Part shown: positions 1 through 8,161 of the stretch, one piece after another
Numbering within the stretch: the stretch's first letter is position 1
Layout of the letters: each line of letters starts with the position of its first letter
Source: CBDCWO01 sp965223405
Lineage (GTDB): Bacteria > Bacteroidota > Bacteroidia > Chitinophagales > Saprospiraceae
Reading direction: 5' to 3'
NCBI GenBank assembly: GCA_965223405.1
Contig: CBDCWO010000006.1
Location: 6,510,001 to 6,574,000 of the forward strand
DNA length: 64,000 nt
Notes under the pieces: model-generated
The model's input: the letters and a program-made list of their open reading frames with translations, nothing else
What the model was told of the DNA's origin: nothing
The model's database searches: none
Made by a program: the position numbers and the translations under genes

Positions 1-309
1 GGTTGGAGCTGAAATGATCTCCACCGGAAAGTTCATGGTCTGAATGATACCTTCCATTTTAAAGGAAGTTGGCCCACCGGCAAACTTGCCCCTGGTTTGT
101 CTGCCTTTGATACCTATTTTGTCAAAATGGTGTTTGGCAAAGAATTTTTCGATCGCCGTAAGGAAGGTTTTGACATCCGATTGATTTCCTGAGTCATTAA
201 ATTTTATTTTTTTCATCTCCGGCGATAGATATCGGTATTCTCCATTGCTGATTTCAATACTCACGAGGATTACTTCGCTTCCCTTTAATTCCAGTCCGCA
301 ATATTTCAT
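1..309 (-). CDS. DUF3010 family protein, 3' part beyond the window edge
   Basis: The reverse strand is open from an ATG at 309 to the first base of the window, giving the first 103 residues of a protein that continues off the left edge. It begins MKYCGLELKGSEVILVSIE and later has the block RQTRGKFAGGPTSFKMEG. That pairing of a short beta-strand start with an R-x-x-x-GKFAGG segment is what I recall for the DUF3010 family, small cytoplasmic proteins of unknown role related in fold to RNase H-like nucleases. No signal peptide or membrane segment is visible. No other gene lies on this strand nearby, and the upstream region (310-857) holds repeat remnants. The family assignment is from memory of the motif, so moderate confidence; function is unknown. 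Confidence 0.7.
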   Translation of the reverse strand, partial: MKYCGLELKGSEVILVSIEISNGEYRYLSPEMKKIKFNDSGNQSDVKTFLTAIEKFFAKHHFDKIGIKGRQTRGKFAGGPTSFKMEGIIQTMNFPVEIISAPT

Positions 310-857
310 ATAAAAAGTAGGGTTATTAAATTATCGTAAACTTACAATCCGTCTGACTACATTTTTTCAGCCAGATCCAAATTGTTATTCTGTAAGTTAA
401 TAAAATAAGGGTTAGATATAAAAGGCAAGTGTTTTTGGAAATAAACAGTATAACTTTAGGGTTTCGGGTGAGCAAATAATATTTGGTATCATTTCAAGCA
501 TTCTTTTAAATGTCCATTCCGGGAGAGGGCTCACTAGTGAGTTTACTCTGAAAAGTATTGGTTTGTTAATCCGATAAAAAATTACTCAATAATATTTTGC
601 TTTAGCCCTATTGCGCACCAAATATTTACATTTCATGCTATTGATTTTAACAGGTGCGCTAGTGGTTTAAGAACGAAGTAATGGGAGGTTAGAATAAATG
701 ATAGTCCATTATTCTTAACCTCAAAGTATTTAAGTTGGTGGGTAAATTCTTATTTTGTATTATTGAGCTCATTGCAACAATATGTTTTTAGATCTTGTGA
801 ATTAATCTAAAACACTTTTTCCTCAACTTATTTATCACAAAATATAAAAAAGAAAAA
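310..857. other. Intergenic region with remnants of CTAG-inserted repeats
   Basis: No gene is visible between the divergent DUF3010 and methyltransferase genes. The stretch holds two CTAG sites with repeat ends: a perfect 12-bp palindrome CTCACTAGTGAG at 530-541 followed by TTTACTCTG, and CTAGTGG...GAACGAAGTAA at 659-681. A hairpin at 685-722 has arms GAGGTTAGAATAA and TTATTCTTAACCTC with one bulge. GCGCACC (about 612) and GGTGCGC (653-659) form another inverted pair. I cannot pair the ends into complete elements. Confidence 0.5.
530..681. repeat. Two fragmentary MITE ends at CTAG sites
   Basis: At 534-552 the sequence CTAGTGAGTTTACTCTG matches the left end of the complete element at 5625-5793. 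At 659-681 CTAGTGGTTTAAGAACGAAG resembles both the right end of the element at 7929-8095 and the IS630-family terminus at 43287. No matching inverted partner sits at the expected distance of about 163 bp for either end, so both look like decayed or nested copies. They are listed because they extend the repeat family to the left end of the window. Confidence 0.5.
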
Positions 858-1763
858 ATGGCAGAACAAAAGGATATGGATTTTACCTATACTACGATTG
901 ATAAAATATTCAGGTTGAGCATGGGAGATTCCGGAGATTATAGTGGTGCCAAGTATGATGGAGATTTTTCGATGTCTCTTGAAGAAGCTCAAAGGGCCAA
1001 ACATAAGTTTATTGCAGACAGTCTCAATATCAAAAAAGGGAGTAAAGTATTGGACATGGCTTGCGGTTGGGGACCGTTCTCCAAATATATCACCGAGGAA
1101 AGAGGCGCAACCAGCATAGGCTTAACCTTATCACAAGGACAAGCCGATGCCTGCCAGGCTAATGGACTAAATGTATTAGTTAAGGATTGTCGCTACGTAA
1201 CCCCAGAAGATTTTGGAATGTTTGATGCCATAACCTGTATCGGTGGGCTGGAGCATTTTTGTTCGGTCGAAGAATGGCAAGCTGGAAAACAGGAACAGGT
1301 ATATCGGGATTTCTTCGAAGTTTTAAATAACCTGCTACCCAAAGGAGGCAGATTTTATATGCAAACTATGACTTTCAGCAAAAATATGATTCCTTTTGAA
1401 GAATTTGATATCAATGCCAAAGAAGGTTCGGCTCCACATGTACTTGCTCTTATGGTTAAAGAATTTCCAGGATCATGGTTGCCCTATGGACCGGAAATGG
1501 TAATTAGAAATGCGGAACCACATTTTAAACTTATATCCAAAAGTAGTGGTAGATTGGATTATATTGAGACCATTGGGCAGTGGAGAAAAAAATTTAGACA
1601 ATTTAATCTAAAAAAATATTTACTATACCTCTCTCTCGTTCCTAAATATCTGACAGATAAGGAATTCAGGCATCAGGTAGCCATCTTTAGGGTGAGTCCT
1701 AACCGCGTCTGTTTTGAAAAAGAGATTATGGATCATTACAGATTGGTCTTTGAAAAGGTTTGA
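858..1763 (+). CDS. CFA synthase-like SAM-dependent methyltransferase
   Basis: This 301-residue protein has a class I SAM-binding domain: motif I VLDMACGWGPFSKY around residues 64-77, then GATSIGLTLSQGQ, a form typical of cyclopropane-fatty-acid synthase and mycolic-acid methyltransferase relatives (Pfam Methyltransf_11/CMAS). The post-I segment and IGGLEHFCSVEE near residue 130 also fit that group. True CFA synthases are about 380-400 residues with an N-terminal lipid-binding region that is absent here, so the substrate is open: an unsaturated lipid or a small molecule are both possible. It is predicted cytoplasmic. The ATG follows an A-rich leader (AAAAAAGAAAAA), and no partner gene is close. 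Confidence 0.75.
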   Translation: MAEQKDMDFTYTTIDKIFRLSMGDSGDYSGAKYDGDFSMSLEEAQRAKHKFIADSLNIKKGSKVLDMACGWGPFSKYITEERGATSIGLTLSQGQADACQANGLNVLVKDCRYVTPEDFGMFDAITCIGGLEHFCSVEEWQAGKQEQVYRDFFEVLNNLLPKGGRFYMQTMTFSKNMIPFEEFDINAKEGSAPHVLALMVKEFPGSWLPYGPEMVIRNAEPHFKLISKSSGRLDYIETIGQWRKKFRQFNLKKYLLYLSLVPKYLTDKEFRHQVAIFRVSPNRVCFEKEIMDHYRLVFEKV

Positions 1764-1997
1764 CTTGATCACCACCTTCAATGAACTAAGTTGTGAATAA
1801 CTACATATATCATTTACAGGAGCTTATATTCCAGATGAATTTAACCTGAGTTCGCCCATTTTTTTGAGTATTTGGATTTAAATAACTAAAGGCTGCTAGA
1901 TTTTTTATTGTAGATGACATATTTCTTATCTTGAGAGTTAAACGGGAATTCTACAAAATTGGTCCTTATGAAGTCGATTAATACTTATTAACAACCT

Positions 1998-2744
1998 ATG
2001 GAGAATTCTACCACATTGGTAGTTGGTGCGAGTGGTGCAACCGGAAGATTATTGGTGGACCAGTTATTGAATATGGGACAGAACGTTAAGGTAATCATCC
2101 GTTCTATTGAAAAAATCCCAGATGCATGGAAAACCAATAACGATATCTCAATTATCCGGGACAGCCTGCTTGATATCGAAGTTGAGGATATGGCAAATCA
2201 TTTGCGTGATTGTCATGCCGTGGCCTCATGTTTGGGTCATAATCTGAACTTAAAAGGCATTTATGGAAAACCCAGAAAGTTGGTAACCGATGCCGTTCAA
2301 TTGCTTTGTCAAGCCATAAAATTGAATGGAGCAAAAAAGTCTGTGAAATTTGTATTAATGAACACCGCTGGCAACCGAAATCGCAGTCTAAATGAACCTA
2401 TTTCAATTTGGGAGAGTGCAACTGTGGGACTGATAAGAGCTCTATTGCCCCCGCACCCGGATAACGAAAAGGCTGCCGACTATCTTTGGAAAGATATTGG
2501 GTTTGAAGATAAATTTGTGGAATGGGTTGTCGTTCGTCCGGATACCCTAATCAACGAAAATAAAGTAACCAAATATACTTTGCACCCATCACCTACCAGA
2601 AGCGCTATTTTCAATCCGGGAAAGACAAGTCGCATCAATGTCGGGAACTTTATGGCAAAACTTATTAGCAACAATGCGTTATGGAATACATGGAAACATC
2701 AAATGCCGGTAATCTATAATGCTAATCCAAAACCAATAGGTTAA
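1998..2744 (+). CDS. NAD(P)-binding SDR / NmrA-like protein
   Basis: The N-terminus TLVVGASGATGRLLVDQLL (residues 6-24) is a Rossmann dinucleotide-binding loop of the GxxGxxG type found in atypical short-chain dehydrogenases (NAD(P)H-binding, NmrA-like). A later VKFVLMNTAGNRN segment occupies the position of the usual central strand, and VEWVVVRPDTL matches the strand before the substrate-binding region. At 248 residues it has the usual length. The classical YxxxK pair is not obvious, so it may be a redox sensor or an isomerase rather than a standard dehydrogenase. It is single, 230 bp from the methyltransferase. The substrate is unknown. Confidence 0.75.
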   Translation: MENSTTLVVGASGATGRLLVDQLLNMGQNVKVIIRSIEKIPDAWKTNNDISIIRDSLLDIEVEDMANHLRDCHAVASCLGHNLNLKGIYGKPRKLVTDAVQLLCQAIKLNGAKKSVKFVLMNTAGNRNRSLNEPISIWESATVGLIRALLPPHPDNEKAADYLWKDIGFEDKFVEWVVVRPDTLINENKVTKYTLHPSPTRSAIFNPGKTSRINVGNFMAKLISNNALWNTWKHQMPVIYNANPKPIG

Positions 2745-3029
2745 TACTCACAATTCCTATTTCAACCTACGGTTCATCCCATCAGATTTCGAGCCTGCAT
2801 TTTCCCTGAATCTCATGTCATAATGATCGGTCAGAAATCCAAACAATATTTGGAAACGGCAACACGACATCAAAGACTAAAAGTTGTAAATCACTTCCTT
2901 GGGTTTTAAGCAGCACTTTTTGATGACAATTATCCCATCTTTGTCCGATTTGTAATGGATACTTAAACAATTATTCCTTGATTATATCCATTTTTTTTTG
3001 CTAAATTGAAATCATAAACACGACAAAAA

Positions 3030-5462
3030 ATGAAATACTTAAATTGCCTCTTTTTCTTACTACTTCTTTCGTATGTACAAGGTCAGATTGATGTTGATTA
3101 TCAGGTTCCTCATGACGATATTCGATCCCTCGCCGATGCAGATAGACCACCCGGATATTATTTTAATGAAAATGGGTCTAAGGCTTTGAAGCTGTACAGA
3201 AACTCCTATAAATCCATAGCAGAATTATCCGAGAAAGAACTTCGGTTGGGCGGTCTGAGAATCAATCCCATCACCAATATATCCAGCAGACAAACCTATT
3301 ATTACAAGATCAGTCTGTTTGACTCAGAAAAGCAAATTGAAAAAGAGATCGAAAACTTACCCGATAATCCCAGGATTTCTAATTTCTCCTGGTCTCCAAA
3401 TGAAATGAAAATCGCCTTTACCAATACGACTGAGAAGGGGGTAGAATTGTGGGTGGTAGATATTGAAACGGGTCTGGCTACCAAGTTATCCTCAGACAAC
3501 TTAAATGGCAATTTGGGCAGACCTTATATGTGGTTTAAAGATAGTAAATCACTGTTGACCAAGGTTTTACCTCCGAATAGAAATACGATTATCGACAAGG
3601 CAAATGCGATACCTTCAGGTCCGATAATTTCAGAAAATACAGGTTCCAAAGCTCAAAACAGAACCTATCAAGATCTGCTCAAAGATAAAATTGATGAGCA
3701 AAACTTCGAGACTCTTACCTATTCTGAGTTGTGGAGAATAAGTTTAAAGGGAGCAAAAACAAAGTGGAAAGACAAATCCATGCACCGGAGCATTTCACTT
3801 TCTCCAGACGGTAATTTTGTGATGGTTACTACAATTCACCGACCTTTTTCCTATATCGTAACCTATTTCAGATTTCCCACACATACCAAGATTTATGACA
3901 AGGACGGAAATTTAGTTAAAACTATATTGGAAGCTCCTCTAGTGGAAGAAATCCCAAAGGGATTTATGTCAACTCAAAAAGGTCCCCGATCTATTGCTTG
4001 GCGAGCGGATAAACCCGCTACACTGTATTGGACAGAGGCGTTAGATGACGGAGATGCCGCTAAAGAAGTGGAACATCGCGATGCGGTTTACGAACTGACA
4101 GCTCCTTTTAAGGGAGAAAAGTCGTTACTGCTAAAAGTTAAATTAAGATATGGGGGGATTCAATGGTGTGACGAAAACCTTGCTATTATAAGCCATTACT
4201 GGCGCAACGACCGTACCCTTAGAACTGAATTCTTTGATCCGTCAAATGGTAATAAACCACTTAAGTTGTTCAATGAACGGAATTACCAGGATAGTTACAG
4301 TGATCCTGGATATTTCGTAACCAGGGAAAATCAATATGGTCGAGATGTCATCCTGAAAAATGATGGGAAGCTTTATTTATCCGGAAGTGGTTATTCTAAA
4401 AAAGGTAGAAATCCCTTTGTAGATGAATACCATCTGGATTCTGGAGAAAAAAGCCGGCTCTATGAATCGGACAACAGCAAATACCATGAGAATATAATCA
4501 AAATAATTGATCCCGTAAAAGGTCAAATGCTGGTGAGCCTGGAGGCGAAAGATATTTTTCCCGACTACTATTTCAGGAATTTTAAGACTGGTTCCCTGGA
4601 CAAGATCACCAATAATGTGAATCCATTCGAGGCAATTAAAAATATTCATAAAGAAATCATTACCTATAGGAGGGACGACGGACTCGAATTGTCCGGCACA
4701 TTGTATCTCCCGGTAGGATATGAATCCGGAAAAAAATATCCGATGATCCTATGGGCGTATCCCCGGGAGTATAAGGATAAAGCCAGTGCATCGCAGGTTA
4801 CGTCAACATCCAATCAATTCACCTATCCGTACTATGGGTCCGCATTATTTTGGGTAAACAGAGGTTATGTGGTATTGGATAATGCTGCATTCCCGATCAT
4901 TGGAGAAGGTGACACAGAACCTAATGACAATTTCAGGTCACAGCTGGTTTCCAATGCCGGAGCAGCCATTAATGCGGTAGATGAATTGGGTTACATTGAT
5001 CGGGACCGGGTGGCTGTAGGTGGACATTCATATGGTGCCTTTATGGTGGCTAATTTACTCTCACATTCCAATCTTTTTGCTGCCGGGATAGCTAGATCGG
5101 GAGCTTACAACCGGACACTGACACCATTCGGCTTTCAATCTGAGGAAAGAAGTTATTGGGAAGCCCCAGATGTGTATTACACCATGAGCCCTTTTATGCA
5201 TGCAGATAAAATGAAAACTCCCCTACTCCTGATTCATGGTGAAGCGGATAACAATTCGGGAACCTACCCCATGCAGAGTGAAAGGTATTTTAACGCTTTG
5301 AAAGGATTAGGCGCAACGGTAAGACTGGTGATGCTCCCGAAAGAAAGTCACGGATATGCCGCGCGCGAATCGATTATGCATATGCTTTGGGAGCAGGATC
5401 AATGGCTTGAAAAACACGTAAAAAACAAAGACAAAGACAGTACTAAAATAGTAAAACCCTAG
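3030..5462 (+). CDS. Secreted S9 family (prolyl oligopeptidase-like) serine peptidase
   Basis: An 810-residue protein with a signal peptide (MKYLNCLFFLLLLSYVQGQ), a beta-propeller-type region to about residue 550, and a C-terminal alpha/beta-hydrolase domain. The catalytic triad is visible: Ser667 in GGHSYGAF, Asp740 in HGEADNNSG and His774 in KESHGYAA. The domain order, length and sequence around the active site are closest to the glutamyl-endopeptidase-like subgroup (S9D) of the prolyl oligopeptidase family. It is expected in the periplasm or at the outer membrane, degrading short peptides. The stop codon TAG overlaps the CTAG target site of the repeat element at 5460-5626. No operon partner is visible. 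Confidence 0.88.
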   Translation: MKYLNCLFFLLLLSYVQGQIDVDYQVPHDDIRSLADADRPPGYYFNENGSKALKLYRNSYKSIAELSEKELRLGGLRINPITNISSRQTYYYKISLFDSEKQIEKEIENLPDNPRISNFSWSPNEMKIAFTNTTEKGVELWVVDIETGLATKLSSDNLNGNLGRPYMWFKDSKSLLTKVLPPNRNTIIDKANAIPSGPIISENTGSKAQNRTYQDLLKDKIDEQNFETLTYSELWRISLKGAKTKWKDKSMHRSISLSPDGNFVMVTTIHRPFSYIVTYFRFPTHTKIYDKDGNLVKTILEAPLVEEIPKGFMSTQKGPRSIAWRADKPATLYWTEALDDGDAAKEVEHRDAVYELTAPFKGEKSLLLKVKLRYGGIQWCDENLAIISHYWRNDRTLRTEFFDPSNGNKPLKLFNERNYQDSYSDPGYFVTRENQYGRDVILKNDGKLYLSGSGYSKKGRNPFVDEYHLDSGEKSRLYESDNSKYHENIIKIIDPVKGQMLVSLEAKDIFPDYYFRNFKTGSLDKITNNVNPFEAIKNIHKEIITYRRDDGLELSGTLYLPVGYESGKKYPMILWAYPREYKDKASASQVTSTSNQFTYPYYGSALFWVNRGYVVLDNAAFPIIGEGDTEPNDNFRSQLVSNAGAAINAVDELGYIDRDRVAVGGHSYGAFMVANLLSHSNLFAAGIARSGAYNRTLTPFGFQSEERSYWEAPDVYYTMSPFMHADKMKTPLLLIHGEADNNSGTYPMQSERYFNALKGLGATVRLVMLPKESHGYAARESIMHMLWEQDQWLEKHVKNKDKDSTKIVKP

Positions 5463-5626
5463 TGCTAATGTCAAGTTTAAATTGACGGATGGATTAGACT
5501 TATTTTAAGCCTGTGCTGCGTTGGAGAACCACTTATTATGCCTGGCATAACTCGTGAACCTCCGCCTTACCCACGCGTAAACTTCACTCTAATCCAACTC
5601 TTCATTCGAACATTGACATAGCACTA
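5460..5626. repeat. 163-bp palindromic MITE flanked by TA, at the S9 peptidase stop codon
   Basis: The body runs 5462-5624 (163 bp) between TA dinucleotides at 5460-5461 and 5625-5626, each inside CTAG. Left end GTGCTAATGTCAAGTT; right end, read inward on the other strand, GTGCTATGTCAATGTT. The core is also an imperfect palindrome, with TTATGCC-T-GGCATAA at its centre. It carries no coding capacity. The core AGAACCACTTAT...GAACCTCCGCCTTA recurs in the copy at 7929-8095, and the left half matches the copy ending at 34072. The TA/CTAG signature is that of IS630-type transposition. Confidence 0.8.
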
Positions 5627-5793
5627 GTGAGTTTACTCTGCAAACTGTCAATTTTCATAAAATGAATTATTTTGGATGAGATTTTTATTTTTTGAGATTC
5701 TTGGATGCCTGAGTATCAGCTAATTGAAAAAAATGAAAATATCGACAAAAGAATCATTTTTGGATTTGCAGAGTTTTCGGAGTAGACTCACTA
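5625..5793. repeat. 165-bp MITE sharing its TA with the preceding element
   Basis: The body runs 5627-5791 between TA at 5625-5626 and TA at 5792-5793. Left end GTGAGTTTACTCTGCAAACT; right end on the other strand GTGAGTCTACTCCGAAAACT. The inverted repeats match at about 16 of 20 positions. The interior is AT-rich with no open frame. It differs in sequence from the element at 5460-5626 but follows the same length and target rule, and the two abut with one shared TA. Confidence 0.75.
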
Positions 5794-5826
5794 GTAGCTC
5801 AGAAACTATATTCTTTACCGATGTGA

Positions 5827-6035
5827 TGTTGTTTTAGGCGTCCTCACTTAAAGCGTTAATATTTAACACAACCTTTGTAAGTTTTTTGTAGAAGGACGAC
5901 CCAAACAACAAATGATGTTTCTTTAGGTGTTCCCCGCTTGTTGAAGCTTTGAGCGTTGGGTGCAACCCACCTACAACGCTAATACTCAACTCAGCCGCGG
6001 CCAGATTTTTGAGGCATGAGGCCCAAAACAACAAA
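5827..6035. repeat. Cluster of GTTGCTTTGGG-type hairpin repeats
   Basis: Three full or half copies of a roughly 60-bp palindromic repeat: a right half at 5827-5859 (TGTTGTTTTAGGCGTCCTC then CTTAAAGCGTTAA), a full copy at 5893-5957 and a left half at 6011-6035 (GAGGCCCAAAACAACAAA). The full form is an A-rich centre between AGGACnnCCCAAACAACA and its complement, followed by a CTTATnGCGTT tail. Related copies are at 18978-19038 and 19148-19207. The block lies downstream of both the S9 peptidase and the convergent TPR gene. Confidence 0.7.
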
Positions 6036-6809
6036 TTAGCGAGGTAAATTTATCCTTTGCACTATTTTTTTAAAGCGAGTATCGTGATGCAAGTGCTTGG
6101 TGTCAGGCACCAATTTTAACCAGGGCATAAATGGATGTTTTAATGTAAAGGCTTTTTCCAAATATTCCAATGCTTTATCGTCATCTCCCAACTGACCATA
6201 AACATTGATCAATAACATGACATCATATACATTTTCGTTTCTGGCAATTTTCTTGGCCAGGGTTAAGGCTTTTTCTTCCTCCCCAGCCCTAGCATAGGCA
6301 TAAGATTCGGCTACTCTCCAATTGGGATCACTGATAGCCGCCCTTTTGGCTTGTTTAATGGCTTTCTGGTGATTACCCATTTCCGAGGCGATAAGACTAC
6401 TAACATAAAGCGCCTCTCCATCATTCGGATCTAGCGCTAAAGCTTTACCAATCCATTGATTTGCAGACGAGAGATCTCCTTTCCAAAGCAACGCCCAGGC
6501 ATTCCAGGCGGCAAGCTGCTTATCGGAAGAATCCATTTCCGCTGCCTTCTGAATGAAGGCAAGCCCTTCATCAAATTGGTCCAGGAGCATCAAATACCAC
6601 CCGTAATCAGAATAAGCAAATGGAGGAGTATACCGCTTACCTATTACACGATTCAGATAATAGGAAACACTGTCAAAATTCCAGGTTTCATATAGGTTTA
6701 TGCGAGCCCGCATGGCCAACTGGGCCACATCTTGTGCCGGGATCACCGAGACTGTACCCAGGGTAACTGAAATGCATAAAGCGATTGCGATTATCTTTCT
6801 CCCAGTCAA
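6036..6809 (-). CDS. Secreted tetratricopeptide-repeat protein
   Basis: A 257-residue protein with an N-terminal hydrophobic segment (IIAIALCISVTLGTVSV then IPAQ) that reads as a signal peptide, followed by about four TPR-like helical pairs, for example AWNAWALLWKGDLSSANQWI and AESYAYARAGEEEKALTLAK. The last 30 residues (HPFMPWLKLVPDTKHLHHD) resemble the end of TPR domains attached to class III cyclases, such as the one at 8162-10204. The only in-frame start before a stop is TTG at 6809. It probably works as a periplasmic protein-interaction scaffold; partner unknown. The gene downstream on the same strand is the hairpin repeat cluster, not a coding partner. Confidence 0.7.
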   Translation of the reverse strand: MTGRKIIAIALCISVTLGTVSVIPAQDVAQLAMRARINLYETWNFDSVSYYLNRVIGKRYTPPFAYSDYGWYLMLLDQFDEGLAFIQKAAEMDSSDKQLAAWNAWALLWKGDLSSANQWIGKALALDPNDGEALYVSSLIASEMGNHQKAIKQAKRAAISDPNWRVAESYAYARAGEEEKALTLAKKIARNENVYDVMLLINVYGQLGDDDKALEYLEKAFTLKHPFMPWLKLVPDTKHLHHDTRFKKIVQRINLPR

Positions 6810-6853
6810 AATGGTTTAATAATTAATTTTGTGGTTTCCCAATTTATATTTTA

Positions 6854-7597
6854 TTAATCTAAGGGAATATTTGTGGTTAATTTGTAAAAATGTTTGGAAT
6901 ACACATCTTCTTTTAAATTAGGCCCTGCCATAAATCTGAAATCGTATTTCCCTTTGGTTCTAAATTTGATATAGGGACCCAACCATTGATAAGAACTCTC
7001 AAATTCCCCTGTTCCAAATTTAAGAAACAGCCCTTCGTAGTGTAAACCAATGGCTACCTTATCACTAAGCCAGCAACCCGGCGTCAACCAATAAAATAAT
7101 GCATCTGCTGTAGAGCGATTAATTGGATCTGTCACTTCATCCCTCATATGCTGGTATAAAGAGACATACACTTCTGACTCCAGATTTTTGTGATTTAAGT
7201 AAAGAGACAAACTTGGGACAATGCCTTCAAACGCCACACTTTCGTCACCACCGGATAGAAACTTTCCATGTACAAATCCAAGTGATGGACTTACATATAA
7301 AATTCCATTTAAACCACTAAATCCCAATCCAAAACTGGTCTCGACCCACAGATCAGAGCTGAAAGTGGTTTGTGGCAACCCAAAACTTGGATTGGTCCAC
7401 ATAACACCGTAATAGGTAAAATCCAGGTTCGAGGAAAGGCCAATACTACCATAAACTACCGGATAAAAGCCAAATGCATTTTCCATCGTCAGGGTCACTC
7501 CAAATGTAGAAGGTCGACCGTCGCCATTGCTTTCTTGTTGAGCTAAAACATTAAAACAAAGCATTAACAAGAAAGGAAAAACAGAAATCCTTTTCAT
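6854..7597 (-). CDS. Secreted beta-rich protein of unknown function
   Basis: Starting at the ATG at 7597 gives 247 residues beginning MKRISVFPFLLMLCFNVLAQ, a clean signal peptide; the upstream 17 codons lack such features and are probably not translated. The mature part alternates short hydrophobic and polar stretches with many aromatic and glycine residues (GLGFSGLNGILYVSPSLGFV), as in small outer-membrane beta barrels. It resembles a Bacteroidota family I recall as DUF6733, but I am unsure of that label. It lies 44 bp upstream of the TPR gene on the same strand and could be co-transcribed with it. No catalytic motif is seen. Confidence 0.6.
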   Translation of the reverse strand: MKRISVFPFLLMLCFNVLAQQESNGDGRPSTFGVTLTMENAFGFYPVVYGSIGLSSNLDFTYYGVMWTNPSFGLPQTTFSSDLWVETSFGLGFSGLNGILYVSPSLGFVHGKFLSGGDESVAFEGIVPSLSLYLNHKNLESEVYVSLYQHMRDEVTDPINRSTADALFYWLTPGCWLSDKVAIGLHYEGLFLKFGTGEFESSYQWLGPYIKFRTKGKYDFRFMAGPNLKEDVYSKHFYKLTTNIPLD

Positions 7598-8161
7598 ACT
7601 TAACTTTTTTGAGGTGTAAACGCAGGAAAAGTACTCAAAATAAGGCAAAAATCCAAGGTAGATAAGGTTCTAAAATCGATATGTTTTTAATGTTTATATA
7701 CTAAAAGACCTTTTAATCCATTATTGTCTTCAAAAATTAAGTGTCTTAACCCGACAAAAAGCTATTATCACCACCGCTCTACAGACTAAGTGTGGAAAAT
7801 TACTAAAGAGATCTTTGGTGGTTTAATTTAAAAAAAGTGTAAGAGCTTACTTCAATGCTCAAATCTTTAGCGGTGAAACATGAGAAGCGATGATAGCCAA
7901 CTACCCAATTATTCAATATCAATGCTCCTAGTGCTTCAGGAACGAAATTCTAATTCCATTCTACTAGTTCTTTTTAATTTATACTTCGGGGAAGAACCTC
8001 TTATAAGTGCTTGGGCTACATGCGAGAACCTTCGCCTTATCTAAATCAAAAATAACGTCGTATTATAGTGCCCTTACTTCGTTCCTGAACCACTAGTAAA
8101 AGAAGCCGTATTTATTGTCAAAGATTTATGAGTTGATCGACCAGGATCTTATATTTACTTT
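7598..8161. other. Intergenic region between divergent genes, containing one MITE
   Basis: No gene is visible. The first 330 bp hold no clear signal beyond AT-rich DNA that must contain the promoter of the minus-strand gene starting at 7597. The repeat element at 7929-8095 occupies most of the rest, leaving about 65 bp for the promoter of the cyclase gene at 8162. Confidence 0.5.
7929..8095. repeat. 163-bp palindromic MITE with an IS630-like terminus
   Basis: The body is 7931-8093 (163 bp), flanked by TA at 7929-7930 and 8094-8095 within CTAG. Left end GTGCTTCAGGAACGAA; right end on the other strand GTGGTTCAGGAACGAA, 15 of 16 identical. The right end matches the IS630-family terminus at 43289 (GTGGAACAGGAACGAA) at 14 of 16 positions. 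The core AAGAACCTCTTATAAG...GAACCTTCGCCTTA parallels the element at 5460-5626. No coding capacity. Confidence 0.8.

Noticed and set aside
530..722. A complete MITE spanning the ends at 534 and 659
   Set aside because: The two CTAG sites are 125 bp apart and their ends are not inverted copies of each other, so they were kept as fragments.
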